Positions 1 to 10,881 of a stretch of 64,000 bases of DNA are shown here, in pieces. Below the pieces are notes generated by a model. That model saw nothing but the letters and a program-made list of their open reading frames with translations, was not told the origin of the DNA and made no database searches. Each line of letters starts with the position of its first letter. Within the stretch, counting starts at the first letter, position 1. Source of the DNA: Paracyclopina nana (Eukaryota; Arthropoda; Copepoda; Cyclopoida; Cyclopettidae); assembly GCA_019096065.1 (NCBI GenBank), contig JAGUCH010000005.1, forward strand, positions 3,038,001 through 3,102,000, written 5' to 3'. The position numbers and the translations under genes are program-made.

Positions 1-2746
1 GCGCTTCCATTTTTCTCCAGCTGTAAAAGCGTCAGCAAAACGAGGGCATAATATACCTTCTGATCGACAAATGACATGCCATTTTTACTATAGGGAAACA
101 AAAGCTGACGTGATTATGCAAATACTGCTGACACCAGCCTAGTAGACGTCATTCCACAGCTTGCCAAGCATCAATTTAGAAAAAGATACTGAATGGGCAC
201 GGTGCGTTGCAGCACCAACAAAAGTCAAAAAACAAACAATGCAAAAGGTCTCGGAAAAGTCTGTGGTGCGTGTAATTGAATGCCTGCCAATATAAATTTT
301 GTGGAAAAAGTTGGCGCCACCGCCAAAGGAGAAATAGCAGTAGCAACTATTGCATGCGTATGAGGACCAATTCTTGTGGAGCTGGCGCCAGTCAAGGAAA
401 TTTTCATCGCTGATTGATCACAAATGACAAATTGCGTGAAAGAAGAGACTCAGTGTTCCAATCATGCATGGGACGAGGAGCACAGTATGTGTGTGCAGCA
501 GCAGCAGTGTAACAAAAAAGCTTACGAGATTATTATTATTATCACCGCCCTAGGAAGCGCCATCATGGCGCCAGCTCGCCGAAAAAATGAAGACCTTTTT
601 ATAATGACACACATACTTCGAAAATTCCTTTATCTGTTCCCCTAATTGAGTCTTCCCTTCGAGACCCCCTTCCAAAAAGCTCACTGCTTTTATGACTTTT
701 TATCGGGCAAACACGAGAGTTCAATCACCTTAACTGAGAGAGAGATTCTCAAAATACTTCAGCTTATTACCGTGAAATGCTTAGTAAAAGCTTCTTACGA
801 TCCCTAATTAACTTTGATAGATGTTCAAGTATAAGTTTCAGGCTTGAATAGCAGCATAAAATGGGATTTGGCAGTGCACGAGAATCATGCAAAGGTTTTG
901 ATGAATGATGCGAGGAATTTCCCCTAAAAATGGTCCCAATCCCAATTTTTCTGTGCAGATAAAAGATGAGGCTCCTTGGTCACTTTCCCTATTCGTGCTG
1001 AGAATTTAGGAGCATTTTTCTCCCAAAAATGAGACATGGGAATGCTCAAATCCTAATGGCAAGAATGTTGCTTGAGTGCAGACACAACTGCAAAATAATC
1101 CACAATATGTAGCCGTATGCACAAGAAGTCTGCCTGGGAGGTGAATGCATTAGAATCCCGAAAAATTCAAAACTGCTGAATCGCCGCCGGGGAGAAGGTA
1201 TGCGGACATTTGACCAGATTTTTTCAATAAATTCACTCGCTTTACTACGCGATATCGTTAAGCAGGGAATGTGCTCCTTGGCTCGCCATCAAACGCCAAT
1301 GGAGGAGCACAATAGTTCTACCGGCTCTGATATGGACTTTGATAAAAATAGTAATACACAAAGGCAAGAAGCTATCCGACTTTTTATGTCTACGGCCGAG
1401 CACATAACTGGTACGGCGCCATGCACCTAGCTACTTCTACACCTTGCAAAAACCTCCATAATGAGCGTGCATTTTTGCTTACCTGCCAAATCGCAGTTAT
1501 CTTCAGTTCCATTGGTTGCGTATGAAATTATCATGGAAGGGTCTGCAACGCACATAAAAAACAGTCCATGAAATGGTATGTATGAAAAGGTAAAAAGCCA
1601 AAAAAAACGTTACCTGAGTCCGTATGATGCAACAGTCGTCGGGCCAGAGTATTTTCCTCGGATTCAACAATATGAGGTATTATTGGAGCTGAAAAACAGT
1701 CAGAATTAATCTCTATTTTTCAACGAGACTCATGAGCACAAATGCTGTTGCTTGTTCAGGACTAGTGAAAAACACGGCGCCATCCCGGCGCCTAAGGCCC
1801 AAGGTCAAAGACTCGATCTCCTCCGCAAGAAAAAAAGCTTTTGCACTACACTACTCTACCTAATTATAAAGAGGACAGTTGCAGTATGAAGCATTAAATG
1901 CGTCCTCTGCTGCTAAAAGATTCTCCTATTGAGAGCTCCAGGTGGCTTTTTGTTAATTTTGTTTTGCGCCTACTGTTCACGTCCCAGGCGCCATCAAGTC
2001 AGACACCTCCCACCACCTTCTGCTATTTAGGCGGATATTTCTAGGATAGATGCTCGCTCGTCGGCTCTAGAACAGCCTAATAATTGGATTACTAGCCCAT
2101 AAGTACTCTCGGGCACTTTGTCGGCGCAGCTAAACCACCACGCTTCGCATCTTTTTTAAAGGCGCCTAAATAGTTGCAGTTAAATTCGCAAAATGGGTCA
2201 GACTCATCTTGGCCAATGACAGTTTTTGCAAAAAGAGCTTATTAGCTACTAATTGGCCACTTTTTATTGCCCTCCGATGATGCTTGCTTCATTGAGAGAC
2301 CAGAACGTGCAAAATTGAGCCAGAGGTCTCCATGCACTAGCTGGGCAGCATACAGGTGAGAAGAAGATGGGCCTCTCCTCGCTGCTGCATTTTAGGAATG
2401 AATGAAAATGGGCATGAACCAGCAAGCCCGCCTGGCACAAATCTCAGCCAGCCAGACGATGATACTCCAACCGAGCTCGTGCCAAGAATAGCATAGCATC
2501 ATCATGAATGATTTTCAGCCATTCATAATGATATTCAACGACTCTTCGAGTCTCGAATCCAATGAGGGCTCCCGATGTCATCGTGATTTTTCCCGTCCAG
2601 GCCATGGCCACTATGTTTAATAAGCCGTCGTTTTTTCCCCTAGCAGCTCTACTCAAGGTAAGATAAAGTCTTTGGCGCCGTCCAACAGAAAACTCGCGAC
2701 GCGCGATGCTAAAAAACAGACATGCAGACACGCCATAAAAACTTAC
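1..2746. other. Non-coding: probable Dad intron
   Basis: No exon recognised. The stretch follows a strong splice donor (AATC|GTAAGT on the minus strand) that ends the last visible Dad exon at 2747, so it is most simply the first part of a long Dad intron. The MH2 half of the SMAD protein was looked for in the open frames here and not found; it should lie beyond the left edge. Short open frames at 424-645, 1200-1430 and 2444-2830 have no family features. Confidence 0.6.
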
Positions 2747-3251
2747 GATTTGTGACGTGATTGACAAGGCGGCTCCAATGGTAAGGATTGCAGCACTCGT
2801 ACAATCGAGGCCGATTATTGAAGCCTGCATGGTTATGACACTTTTCTGACAATGCTTGGGGCAACATGCGGCTACCGGCCTCGCAAACTGGCAGACGTTG
2901 CATCAGTGCCTCCGCGTTGAGGTCAGGCCAGCGAAACACCTGAGCTAGGAGGACGTGGGGTGCCACGTGGTTGGCCGAGTTGGGCACGAGGGGTACGTGC
3001 ACGCACCCTCCAGGATCGGCGCCTCGGGTTCGCACTGCCGAGAGCAACTTGCGCAGGCACGTCGCCTTCAGCCTCAAGAGCACGGCCTTGACGAGGTCAT
3101 GCTTGGAGGCCGGTAAGAGGGGCGATGAGGAGCACGACCTGCGGTGATGGTCGTCGACCTCTTCGGCCTGAGACGAGGCCTCGTCGGCATGCTTGAGCAG
3201 CTGGTGCACAAGGGCGCCGCGGCCGCTTAACGCTAACTTGATCATCTTCAT
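2747..3251 (-). CDS. Dad: Inhibitory SMAD (SMAD6/7, Dad-like), MH1 part; partial
   Basis: Two exons are visible: 3251-2876 and 2824-2747, split by a 51-bp GT-AG intron (phase 1). The intron-spliced protein reads through the MH1 domain of an inhibitory SMAD: a helix like HDLVKAVLLRLK, then QVFRWPDL (typical of SMAD6/7) and CEAG...ECCNPYHWSRL, with the Cys/His residues of the MH1 zinc site. I-SMADs antagonise BMP/Dpp and TGF-beta signalling by binding activated type I receptors. The first ATG (3251-3249) is followed by about 50 residues rich in Ser/His/Glu before MH1. The last exon ends at AATC|GTAAGT in phase 1, and the MH2 domain is off the left edge. The 51-bp intron has no stop and keeps frame, so retention would insert 17 residues into MH1. 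Family assignment is firm; the exact start is less so. Confidence 0.85.
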
Positions 3252-3838
3252 GGCGAAGATGGATCAGGATCGTCGGGGTCCTGTGGAGCGGGTCGATTCC
3301 CGCCCATGATGATGATTCACTTGCGATCGCGATGTCGCTGCCTAAAAAACTGAGGCTGCTTGCTTCTTCATGGGCTTCAACATCAACTGGCAACAACACT
3401 CGACCCAAACGATCGACTCGAGCCGCGAAGTCAAGCGCGTCAGCTGTTTATTTGACGCTCCGCGCGTTGACGGAAAAATATAATGGATGTGCGACAAAAA
3501 TAATAAAGCCACGTGGGATGTCCTTCGCGCGAGCTGTCAACTCTTAGGAACTTGGAGATGAGCTTCCCTGGTTGCAAGATCGGCCTTTATTTTTTTCGCT
3601 CGCTGCGTGGAGCGTTGCCTGAAAGAAGTTGCATTCCTTTGCAGCAGCAGCGGCCGCGTGCGTGCGGGAATGTAGCTCGCTTTTGCAGTTTGCTGCCGCG
3701 ATGCGAGGTAGCTACGAGCGAGCGCGTTGCGATTGCAGGTACGACGACGATCTTCAATTGATTGGATTGGTGACGCCACCTGGCGGATGCTAGCGTGTAT
3801 TTCAGGTACCCTAATCCATTGCACGGCCCATGGGCCTA
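3252..3838. other. Spacer between Dad and the ZIP gene
   Basis: Holds the Dad 5' flank and the 3' UTR of the upstream ZIP gene, both on the minus strand. A minus-strand AATAAA (plus-strand TTTATT at 3586-3591) lies about 250 bp beyond the ZIP stop. An open frame (3408-3097, minus) overlaps the Dad start in another frame; it could act as an upstream ORF but has no family features. Confidence 0.5.
3586..3591 (-). terminator. Probable poly(A) signal of the ZIP gene
   Basis: AATAAA on the minus strand, about 250 bp past the ZIP stop codon and before the Dad start. Positional inference only. Confidence 0.45.
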
Positions 3839-6129
3839 TTAAGATGGCACCATGGCTCCGCCGATGCACGTAAAGTTCATGGGCGCCGTCCAGGTCTCGT
3901 TGAAGTGTTCCAGGGTGCAAATGCGAGAGGATTGCAGATCGTGAGGGACGCCCTGGGCCCCTAACCACTCCAACAGGATCATGGTGATGAAGCCCAGGAG
4001 CAGAAAGGACACCTAGGAAAAGCCTTTTACGCGTTTTGCGGGGGTTGTCGCCGTGGGTTTATACCTGCACGGGCCCGCTGGTGCCCTTCATCCTCTCCTT
4101 CTCGATGACCTCGAAAAAGACGACGTAGAGCAAGGTGCCCGTGGCGAGGCCCTGCAAAATGGTGACCATCGCGTTTTGCATGGACTCCTCTGATTCGATG
4201 GTCTCCGATAGGGCGAGCCCGATGCCAGCCCCTATGGGCGAAAAAAAGGCGAATGCGCTTATGTAGATGGCCATCAGCCATGTCTTGACGCCTGCAATCA
4301 ATATGGCAACGCGGAATTATTTTTGAGCTTTTCATCAATATGCTAATATCCCGTTCATGTGCAAAGTTGATTTTTGGAAAGTAAAAAATTGTCATAAGGC
4401 AACGGAGTTTTGTCATCAAATCACTTAAGAAGGGCTTCTCAACTAGTTAAACCAGGAATCGAGCTAACAAATTTAGGACAAATTCCGAAAAACATTGATT
4501 ATTTCAGATGTATCTTTTATGTAATAACTCTGCAATTTTTGAGTTGGTTCATGTGAATTTGTGTTTTATACACATTGATTCAGAAGTAACCAGTTTGGCA
4601 CTGAAATTGAAATAAACTTTGAGTGCTTACTTTTCAATAGTCTTAAAATTGACCCTTTTTTTCCTAAGTAATAAGTATTAGCATCAGCAGAAGTTTACTT
4701 TAGTGTTTGTCATAAGACAATTTTTTTCCTTTTCGTAAGGCGTTTGAAGTGCATTATCGTAAGGAATTAGTGCCCTGTTCATGTATTAAGAATGCCTCAA
4801 GGTATGGAAAAAATTGTCATAAGGAAAAGTGAATCTGTTGCTGACTGCCGCTCTACAAGTTCAGCTTGGGGCCGAGCAGCGTTTTTAATGGCAATTTTTG
4901 CTATTTTATCTCATGGTTTTCAGCACATTTCAACACAAACTATCGTACATCGTGTTTCTTTCATAAAAGGTTAAATTTAACTTTTGATTTTGCTCAAGAG
5001 GACTAGATTGTGGAGCACTTAATAGCCAAACTTAGATTTGTTTACTTTCAAGTTGGCTTAAAGTCGATCTGATTTTTTTAGTATCAGCTGGCGCTTGTCA
5101 TAAGACAATTTTTCTCCTTTCCTTGAGGTGTTTTTCGTGCATTTTCCTAAGGAGTTTGGGGCGTACATGAACAGGACATAGGGGGCACATGAACGGGATA
5201 TGAAGCCTTTTAAATTGCCTGAGCTGATCAGTTGCATGCCGACGCAAAATGAGATGACGTATTTATGGCATGAGATGGCGAAGAAGAGCAACCACACGGA
5301 TTTGGCCGATCCGCTTACGCCTAGCACGATGCCCTCGCATACGGCATGCACGCTGAGGGCCAGCACCACCAAAAAGCCTCTGACGGCCGCCTAAAGGAGC
5401 AAAAGGCCATTGCATGCTTAACGGGGCCAAATGCTACAGTGGGGGGTCAAACCTGAAAGTGATTGTCCGATTGCATCGCGAGCAGGTCCTGGGCCACGTT
5501 TTCGTGGTCATGCGGACGGTTGGCGGGCTTGCACATGGGCTCACCTTCGTCCGCTTCTTTGATCTCAGGCATTCGACCATTAACCTTCAATGGGAAAACA
5601 GTGGTCATTTGTCATTGCGTGCCTATGTTCTAATCGTTCCCGTTGCTATCCGCAATTCAAAAAAACTGTGTCGCGATATTGATAAGTACTCACGAGGCTT
5701 GACACTTTCTTTTTTCCGTGAAGCTTGTCGATGACCACGTGCGTGATCTCTTCGATAATATAGATCATAAAAAAGCCGCACAAGACCATAATTTCCGCCA
5801 TGGCGAGGCCTGCGATGAAAGTTAGTTTAAAAACATGGAGATCGGAAAACTGCTTCAAAGCGATTAATACCCGTTTTGGGAAATTGGCCTTTCTCGATGT
5901 TTTTCTGCAGGAAAAGTGCCACTTCGGGCATCATGTGCGTGAAACACGTCGTCAAGATCACGCCTCCTCCAAAACATGACAGCGCTGAGAGGAAAAATTG
6001 GCCTTTTGTCGAGGATTGCCCACCGCCAATCTTGCAGCATCTCTTTAGCAAAATGGGAACGAGGCCAACGATCACGGATATGCCGCCTAATAGCAGCATT
6101 GACACCAGCTTAGCCGTGAACAAATCCAT
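3839..6129 (-). CDS. ZIP-family zinc transporter (SLC39A1/2/3-like)
   Basis: Six exons: 6129-5871, 5809-5694, 5584-5453, 5390-5219, 4291-4065, 4012-3839. All phases agree and give a 359-residue protein, normal for this ZIP subfamily. Hydrophobic segments match the eight-helix ZIP fold. The metal-site helices carry THMMPEVA, SVHAVCEG (HxxxEG of TM4) and AISCHKYVISF (His of TM5). The loop between TM3 and TM4 (exon 3) has a short His/Asp stretch (RPHDHENVAQD). ZIPs move Zn2+ into the cytosol from outside or from organelles. Intron 4 starts with GC (TCAG|GCAATT). This junction gives QLISSG-VKTWLM, which aligns with homologues, whereas the nearest GT (in the inserted element) would add foreign residues. 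That intron also holds the TIR element at 4350-5197. The start is the ATG at 6129-6127; the stop is TAA at 3841-3839. Confidence 0.9.
4350..5197. mobile_element. TIR element (MITE-like) inside ZIP intron 4
   Basis: An 848-bp segment bounded by perfect 13-bp inverted repeats, CCCGTTCATGTGC at 4350-4362 and its reverse complement at 5185-5197. Both ends are flanked by ATAT (4346-4349 and 5198-5201), a possible 4-bp target duplication. Inside, CCTGTTCATGTA recurs near 4774 and inverted at 5164-5175. A stretch of about 80 bp starting GTCATAAGACAATTTTT is present twice (from about 4707 and about 5093). No transposase is encoded; the longest frame (4792-4974) has no recognised domain. Removing the element would leave an intron of roughly 80 bp, typical of this gene. 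CCC/GGG ends with a palindromic 4-bp flank weakly recall piggyBac-type elements, but the class is not settled. Confidence 0.75.
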
Positions 6130-7015
6130 ATTGCTCAGATTATTTGCCGCTGACCGTCAAAGCTGAGGATGAACAATTTTTTTGAATAAAGTTTAGGATT
6201 AATTTTATTAAGCGTTTATGCAACACTTTCGGATGCTCACCATGGACTAAATCAATTTTGAAGGCCAGCTATTTTCTCTAGTCAGGTAGCCTTCCTTATT
6301 CGATAGAGGATGCGTATGATCCTGAAATATCCCCTCATTACAATGGGAACTGCTACATTGTCACGTTTTCTTCAACTGATTTGATAGTATGATTAGCTTT
6401 ATGCTGTGTATGTTTTGTTCTGATGTACTAGCTACTATACGAAATAGTACATGCACTCGTTCTCTTCGAAAGGAAGCATTCACAGATGTATTCAAATCGC
6501 AATTATCAGCGCGCAAAAACAACTGTGCGATGGATGCTACTCTAGTTTGAACACGTGATTAGGGGCAAAATCTGGTTTTCAACAGCCACAAATCATGATT
6601 CGGTTGCAATACATTTACGAACCTTTTTTTGACGCGGCTCACAATTTATGGCCTTCCCTCTTATCCTTTCTTCAGCGACTGCGACCGAATCTTGCTCCAC
6701 TTATGAGAATATGAAAATTATCTTATCTAGTGCAATCCAGAAGTAGCAATTATTATATGGGTGGCTAACTGAAGTGGGGTGCAATGTGCAACTGATGGGT
6801 GATATAAAGAATTTTAGTGTACTTTGCACAAAAAACGAAGAATAAGAAAAGCTGAGCTATGTAGACATTGAGATAAAATTAATGACATTGACAACTACTC
6901 TTGAAAAGATCAGAATTTCCATCTAACCTTCACAGCAAAACGCATGCTCGTAAAGATGGGGCAGCATTTTTACCATCATTCCTCTTGGAAACTTTTGGCT
7001 GGAAGCACATAAAAA
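6130..7015. other. Divergent intergenic region, ZIP / YLPP gene
   Basis: AT-rich DNA between two head-to-head start codons, presumably with promoters of both genes. No TATA box or other motif could be assigned with confidence, and no coding signal was seen. Confidence 0.5.
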
Positions 7016-10000
7016 ATGAAGAGCAGGAATAAACTTTTCGGGAGGCATCATCTATTTCCCTTGGTAATTTTGCAGGTCATCTCCACATAAACTGTACGGT
7101 AAAAAAGTGCATGCTTTTTTGCAGGCTGCTGCATTAGTATTTTTGCAACTTCAAGCAATAAAAGCTGATGTCATCAAAAATGGAGCACAGGAGCCGTTTG
7201 CCCTGGTTGACTTCACTAATGCCACTTTATCCTCGGATGGGTCAAGGGAGTGCGTAAATACCACAGGTCTCGTTGAGGTCTATGAAAAGAAGCCAGTGTA
7301 CAAATGCACTCATGCAACCGAGGAGCAATGTCACTACACTTACGTGACACAATTTGAGCCCACTCAAGAAGAAGAGTGCGAAGACAACTATGAAAAGTCC
7401 TGCAAGGTAACAATTTTCGAGAAACTCGAGCATAACTAGCCTCACGTGATGAGACCCATTTCGCAATATCCTCAGTTATTCTGCATTATATCCCTGACAT
7501 AAAAAACTTGCGCTTTGGCTATTTTTATCAAGATTCGTTAACTTGACAATTTATATTTCAATGGTATCGCTTTATAAAATAATCTTAATTTTGCTTTGCA
7601 AAAAACTGCTTTCTATTAAGTTGTCAGCATCTTAGTTACTTTTATTTATGCGCCGAACGTCCGCAGCGAACTATATTTCCTCGTTTTCCAGGTGACTTAT
7701 AATAAAGTGGCGAAAAACGAGACCCATAAACATTGCTATCAGCCGCTTGAGAGACAGTGTGATGGAGAGCCCGCCAAAAGAACAGTTTGCAAGGATTGGC
7801 CAGAGACATTTTGTAGCACAAAATATGCTGAGAGCCAAACTAATGATGGGCAATTTGTTGCTGACACTTCCTGCGAACGGGTTCAAACTCGCGTTTGCGT
7901 ACCCGTTAATTGTGCTATGATCCCAGGAGATGAGAAATGCCATGAAAAAGTTACTGCTGTCGTTGACGAGCAGCCAGAGGAGGTAAAAAAGTTTTTCACA
8001 CGCAACCTTCTGCCATTTATCATGTATCTTTGCGATGAAAAGTTTCCTCTTTTTATCTCGTATGACACTTTGCAAATAACGAGCCTACCCGTTATGAAAG
8101 GGCCGTCCTCGTTGCTAAAGAACTATGAGATCTAATTTTGCGCCATTGTTCAAGCCTCTATTATTTTTTCCCCATTCTAGAACTGCGAGCTTATTCCTTA
8201 TCAAAATTGCATTCTCAAGACAAAGCTGGTGCCTAGCTTGAAAGCAATTCCCGTTTGCACTCAAGTTCCTCGTCAATTTTGTAGCGTCAACTACGAGAGA
8301 GGAGAGAAAATTCAGAAAGAAATCCTTTCCATTTGGTGCAGGGTGGTACCAAGCCCGACCGAAGAGGAAATTTCTGACCCGGAAAATCCAACAGAAGTAA
8401 CTTTTGAGGCGACGACTGACAGCCTTGCCGATTCAGTAGAGTCCACCACCTCAATATTATCCGACCTGGATATTCCCTCAGATTCGCAAGCACTCCTAAT
8501 TGACTATGACTCAGAATCGGACTTTTTTATAACCTCCACCATAATTAATGACTTGGACGAAACCACAACGATTTTCCCTTATGTCGATGACGAAGATCTT
8601 CCCAGCTATACTACTATGAATGGAGATAGTGATTTCTTTTCTCAAGAAAGCAGTCCGACAACCATCTTGAGTAATTTTCCAATGGCTACCACAAGTGAGC
8701 CAGAAGCTTCTGCTACCATTCTTCCAATAAACGAATATTTACCTCCACATCAAGAAACTTTGGAAAACAATGCCTTTATGCCAGACAACGAGGAGGAGAA
8801 TCCTACGCTTCCAGAATACTCTTCGCCAGACATCCCAAGTGAGGGCGTGTCAGTGACACCTCAACCACTAAATACGTTTACTGAAGAAGTGTTGCCAAAT
8901 TACACCACTGCACCTGAAAGCCACGACTCTGACACAGAACCTAGCATATTAGCTGCTTTTGCCAATTATGGAGTCGCAAAAGATCCTGAAGCTGATACAG
9001 ATGACTCGGGCCACACTTATAAAACGGATACATCGCAGTACACAGATTTGCCGCAATATAGTATGCAATATGGCCAAGATTTATTATTGTCCCACAACCG
9101 CTACAACAGTGAAAATGAAGATTCTTCCACTCAAAAGGATCAGGCTGGAATGATGAATGGAGATGGCTATTTGCCTCCAAGTGCAGGGGACAATTCTGGA
9201 ATAGCAGAAATGCCACAAGATACTACATTTCCAGAATACGGTTATAATACTGAAGCGGTGAATAGTGATTCATCTCCCACTAACATCATTTCTTCAAGTT
9301 ATTCAGCAATTCCTGTTGAAGGGTTATACTCTCAACCAACTGAAGTACTACAAGAGGAGAGTGCTATAGAAATCGGATACTTGCCTCCTAATGAGAGTGC
9401 TTTGACGGAATCTGATTCACCCAATAGCTCTGGTTACCTACCACCTCCAGAAAATGAAAACTTGCTTCCAACTGCCGTCGACTCTTCATCCTTGCCCCAA
9501 GCAATAAAAGAAGAGACTGTATCAGCAGGAAATGGATACAGTGCTCCGGTTGAAGTTGGCATAGAGCCGGAAAATACCGGATATTTGCCTCCAATCCTTG
9601 CTCAAAGCACTTTGATATCTTCTCAATACAGCGCTGGACTTCCAGACATGGCAAATAACGGATTTCAGCCATCGACAGGGTATAAAGCCTCTATTGCAGA
9701 TGGCAGCATTCCAAAAGGAACGGAACCCATGCTAGAAAATTGGAGCGCTACATCAGATGTATCCGCTGCTGCAGAGCTAGATATTGCTGAGGTTTCAGCA
9801 ACAATAGCAGGTTACTTTTCACCCAAATATCATGACTTCAGCCCAGCTGCCAGCTCGTATTTGGCTACGAATGATGAAGCTACTGCTTTGTATTCAGCCT
9901 CCGCAACTGCGGTAGAAAGTGCTTCAGCAGAAAACGGATACTCGCCGCCATTGGAAATACTATCCTCTCACTCTGGATATGCAATTCATCCCTCAGGAAA

Positions 10001-10881
10001 GGATATTAGGTCTAATTCAGCTAATCAACTCAGAATGGGAGACTCGGCGGTTTCCTTCGGAAATGCTGAAAAAGGTAGGGAAAAAAATCCTGAATGAACT
10101 TTGGAAAAGCTTCACAAAGACTTTCTTTTCAGCTCATCTCGGATTCGGAGGCAACGGATATTATTCTTCAACAAAAGGGGAATTATCTTATCCAACTCCT
10201 TTGAGTGGATATTCATCCGCATCTAACGCTTTCCCCGCTGCCGTAACAGATGAACACCCACATATGCAAAAAAGCTCCTATATGCATTCCAAGCCAGCTG
10301 ATGATTTGCCTAGATCAAAGTCTGCCATTCAAGATTTGTCTTGGCAAAAAGAGACAGGCACCAAGGAGCAATTTGCCTCTTTATACGTTTCTCCTCCACA
10401 TTCAGGAAAATACAGCGTAAGCAGTCCTAGCTCAAATTCAGCACCTTCACAAGTTGGTGATAGTGTAAGGAAGACTGCCAGCAATGATGATATCGCCAAA
10501 TATTTGCACTTTTCTCAGACTGTTGGAAATGGAGGTGGTGAATCGTACTTTCCTTCAAACTTGCCACCCTATCAACCAAAAAAGGATCAATTGCCTAGGA
10601 TACAAGCAGAGAAGCAGTCAAATTACCTAGTTTCCCCAGTTGCATCCAATTACCACCCAAGATACATTCCAACTTATGGCAACGAGAAAAATGACCCTTC
10701 CAGATCTTACCATTATAGGCCAACTTTTTTCAGTGGCTCAACTCCAATGCAACATAAGCCAGCTGTAAGCTATCAACCTTTGTACAGAGATGAGATTTCA
10801 GCAATCGAGCAAAAGGCTGGTAAGGCCAAGGCTTATGGGAATCAGGCCGCTCAAATGGTATTGCCAAGCTACCATGGCTAG
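7016..10881 (+). CDS. Large secreted Cys-rich protein with YLPP repeats; function unknown
   Basis: Five exons: 7016-7063, 7125-7406, 7692-7982, 8181-10074, 10133-10881. All are phase-consistent and give 1087 residues. The short first exon (MKSRNKLFGRHHLFPL) joins AAALVFLQLQ to form a good signal peptide. Residues about 40-255 hold some 18 cysteines in CxxxxxxxC-like spacing (YKCTHATEEQC, CYQPLERQC, FCSTKY). This recalls Cys-rich domains of arthropod extracellular proteins, but I cannot name the family. The rest is an acidic Ser/Thr/Pro/Tyr-rich tail, probably disordered and perhaps O-glycosylated. It carries recurrent (G/E)YLPP and degenerate GYSxP motifs. There is no membrane anchor or enzyme motif. 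A cuticle or other extracellular-matrix role is a guess from composition. A GTG at 7107 is not the start, because a TTTTTTGCAG acceptor precedes exon 2. Confidence 0.8.
8732..9951 (+). repeat. Dispersed YLPP / GYLPP motif repeats within the secreted protein
   Basis: Within exon 4 the motif appears as EYLPPHQ, GYLPPSA, GYLPPNE, GYLPPPE, GYSAPVE, GYLPPIL and GYSPPLE. Spacing is irregular (about 20-140 residues), in Ser/Glu/Asn-rich linkers. The DNA between copies is not repetitive, so this is conserved protein-level spacing rather than a satellite. Confidence 0.75.

Noticed and set aside
2444..2830. 128-codon minus-strand frame over the end of the Dad exon
   Set aside because: It overlaps the MH1 exon in another frame and crosses its donor site; no family features.
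3285..3302. tRNA-like T-arm (gcggg-tcgatt-cccgc)
   Set aside because: The loop is one base short and no matching acceptor stem, D-arm or anticodon arm is present.
3097..3408. 103-codon minus-strand frame overlapping the Dad start
   Set aside because: Shadow of the Dad coding frame with no recognisable domain; at most an upstream ORF.
4792..4974. Small ORF inside the ZIP intron
   Set aside because: Lies in the TIR element, with no transposase or other motif; probably chance.
7107..7124. GTG at 7107 as start of the YLPP gene
   Set aside because: It lies inside an intron ending TTTTTTGCAG at 7124; the ATG at 7016 with a 48-bp exon gives a proper signal peptide in phase.
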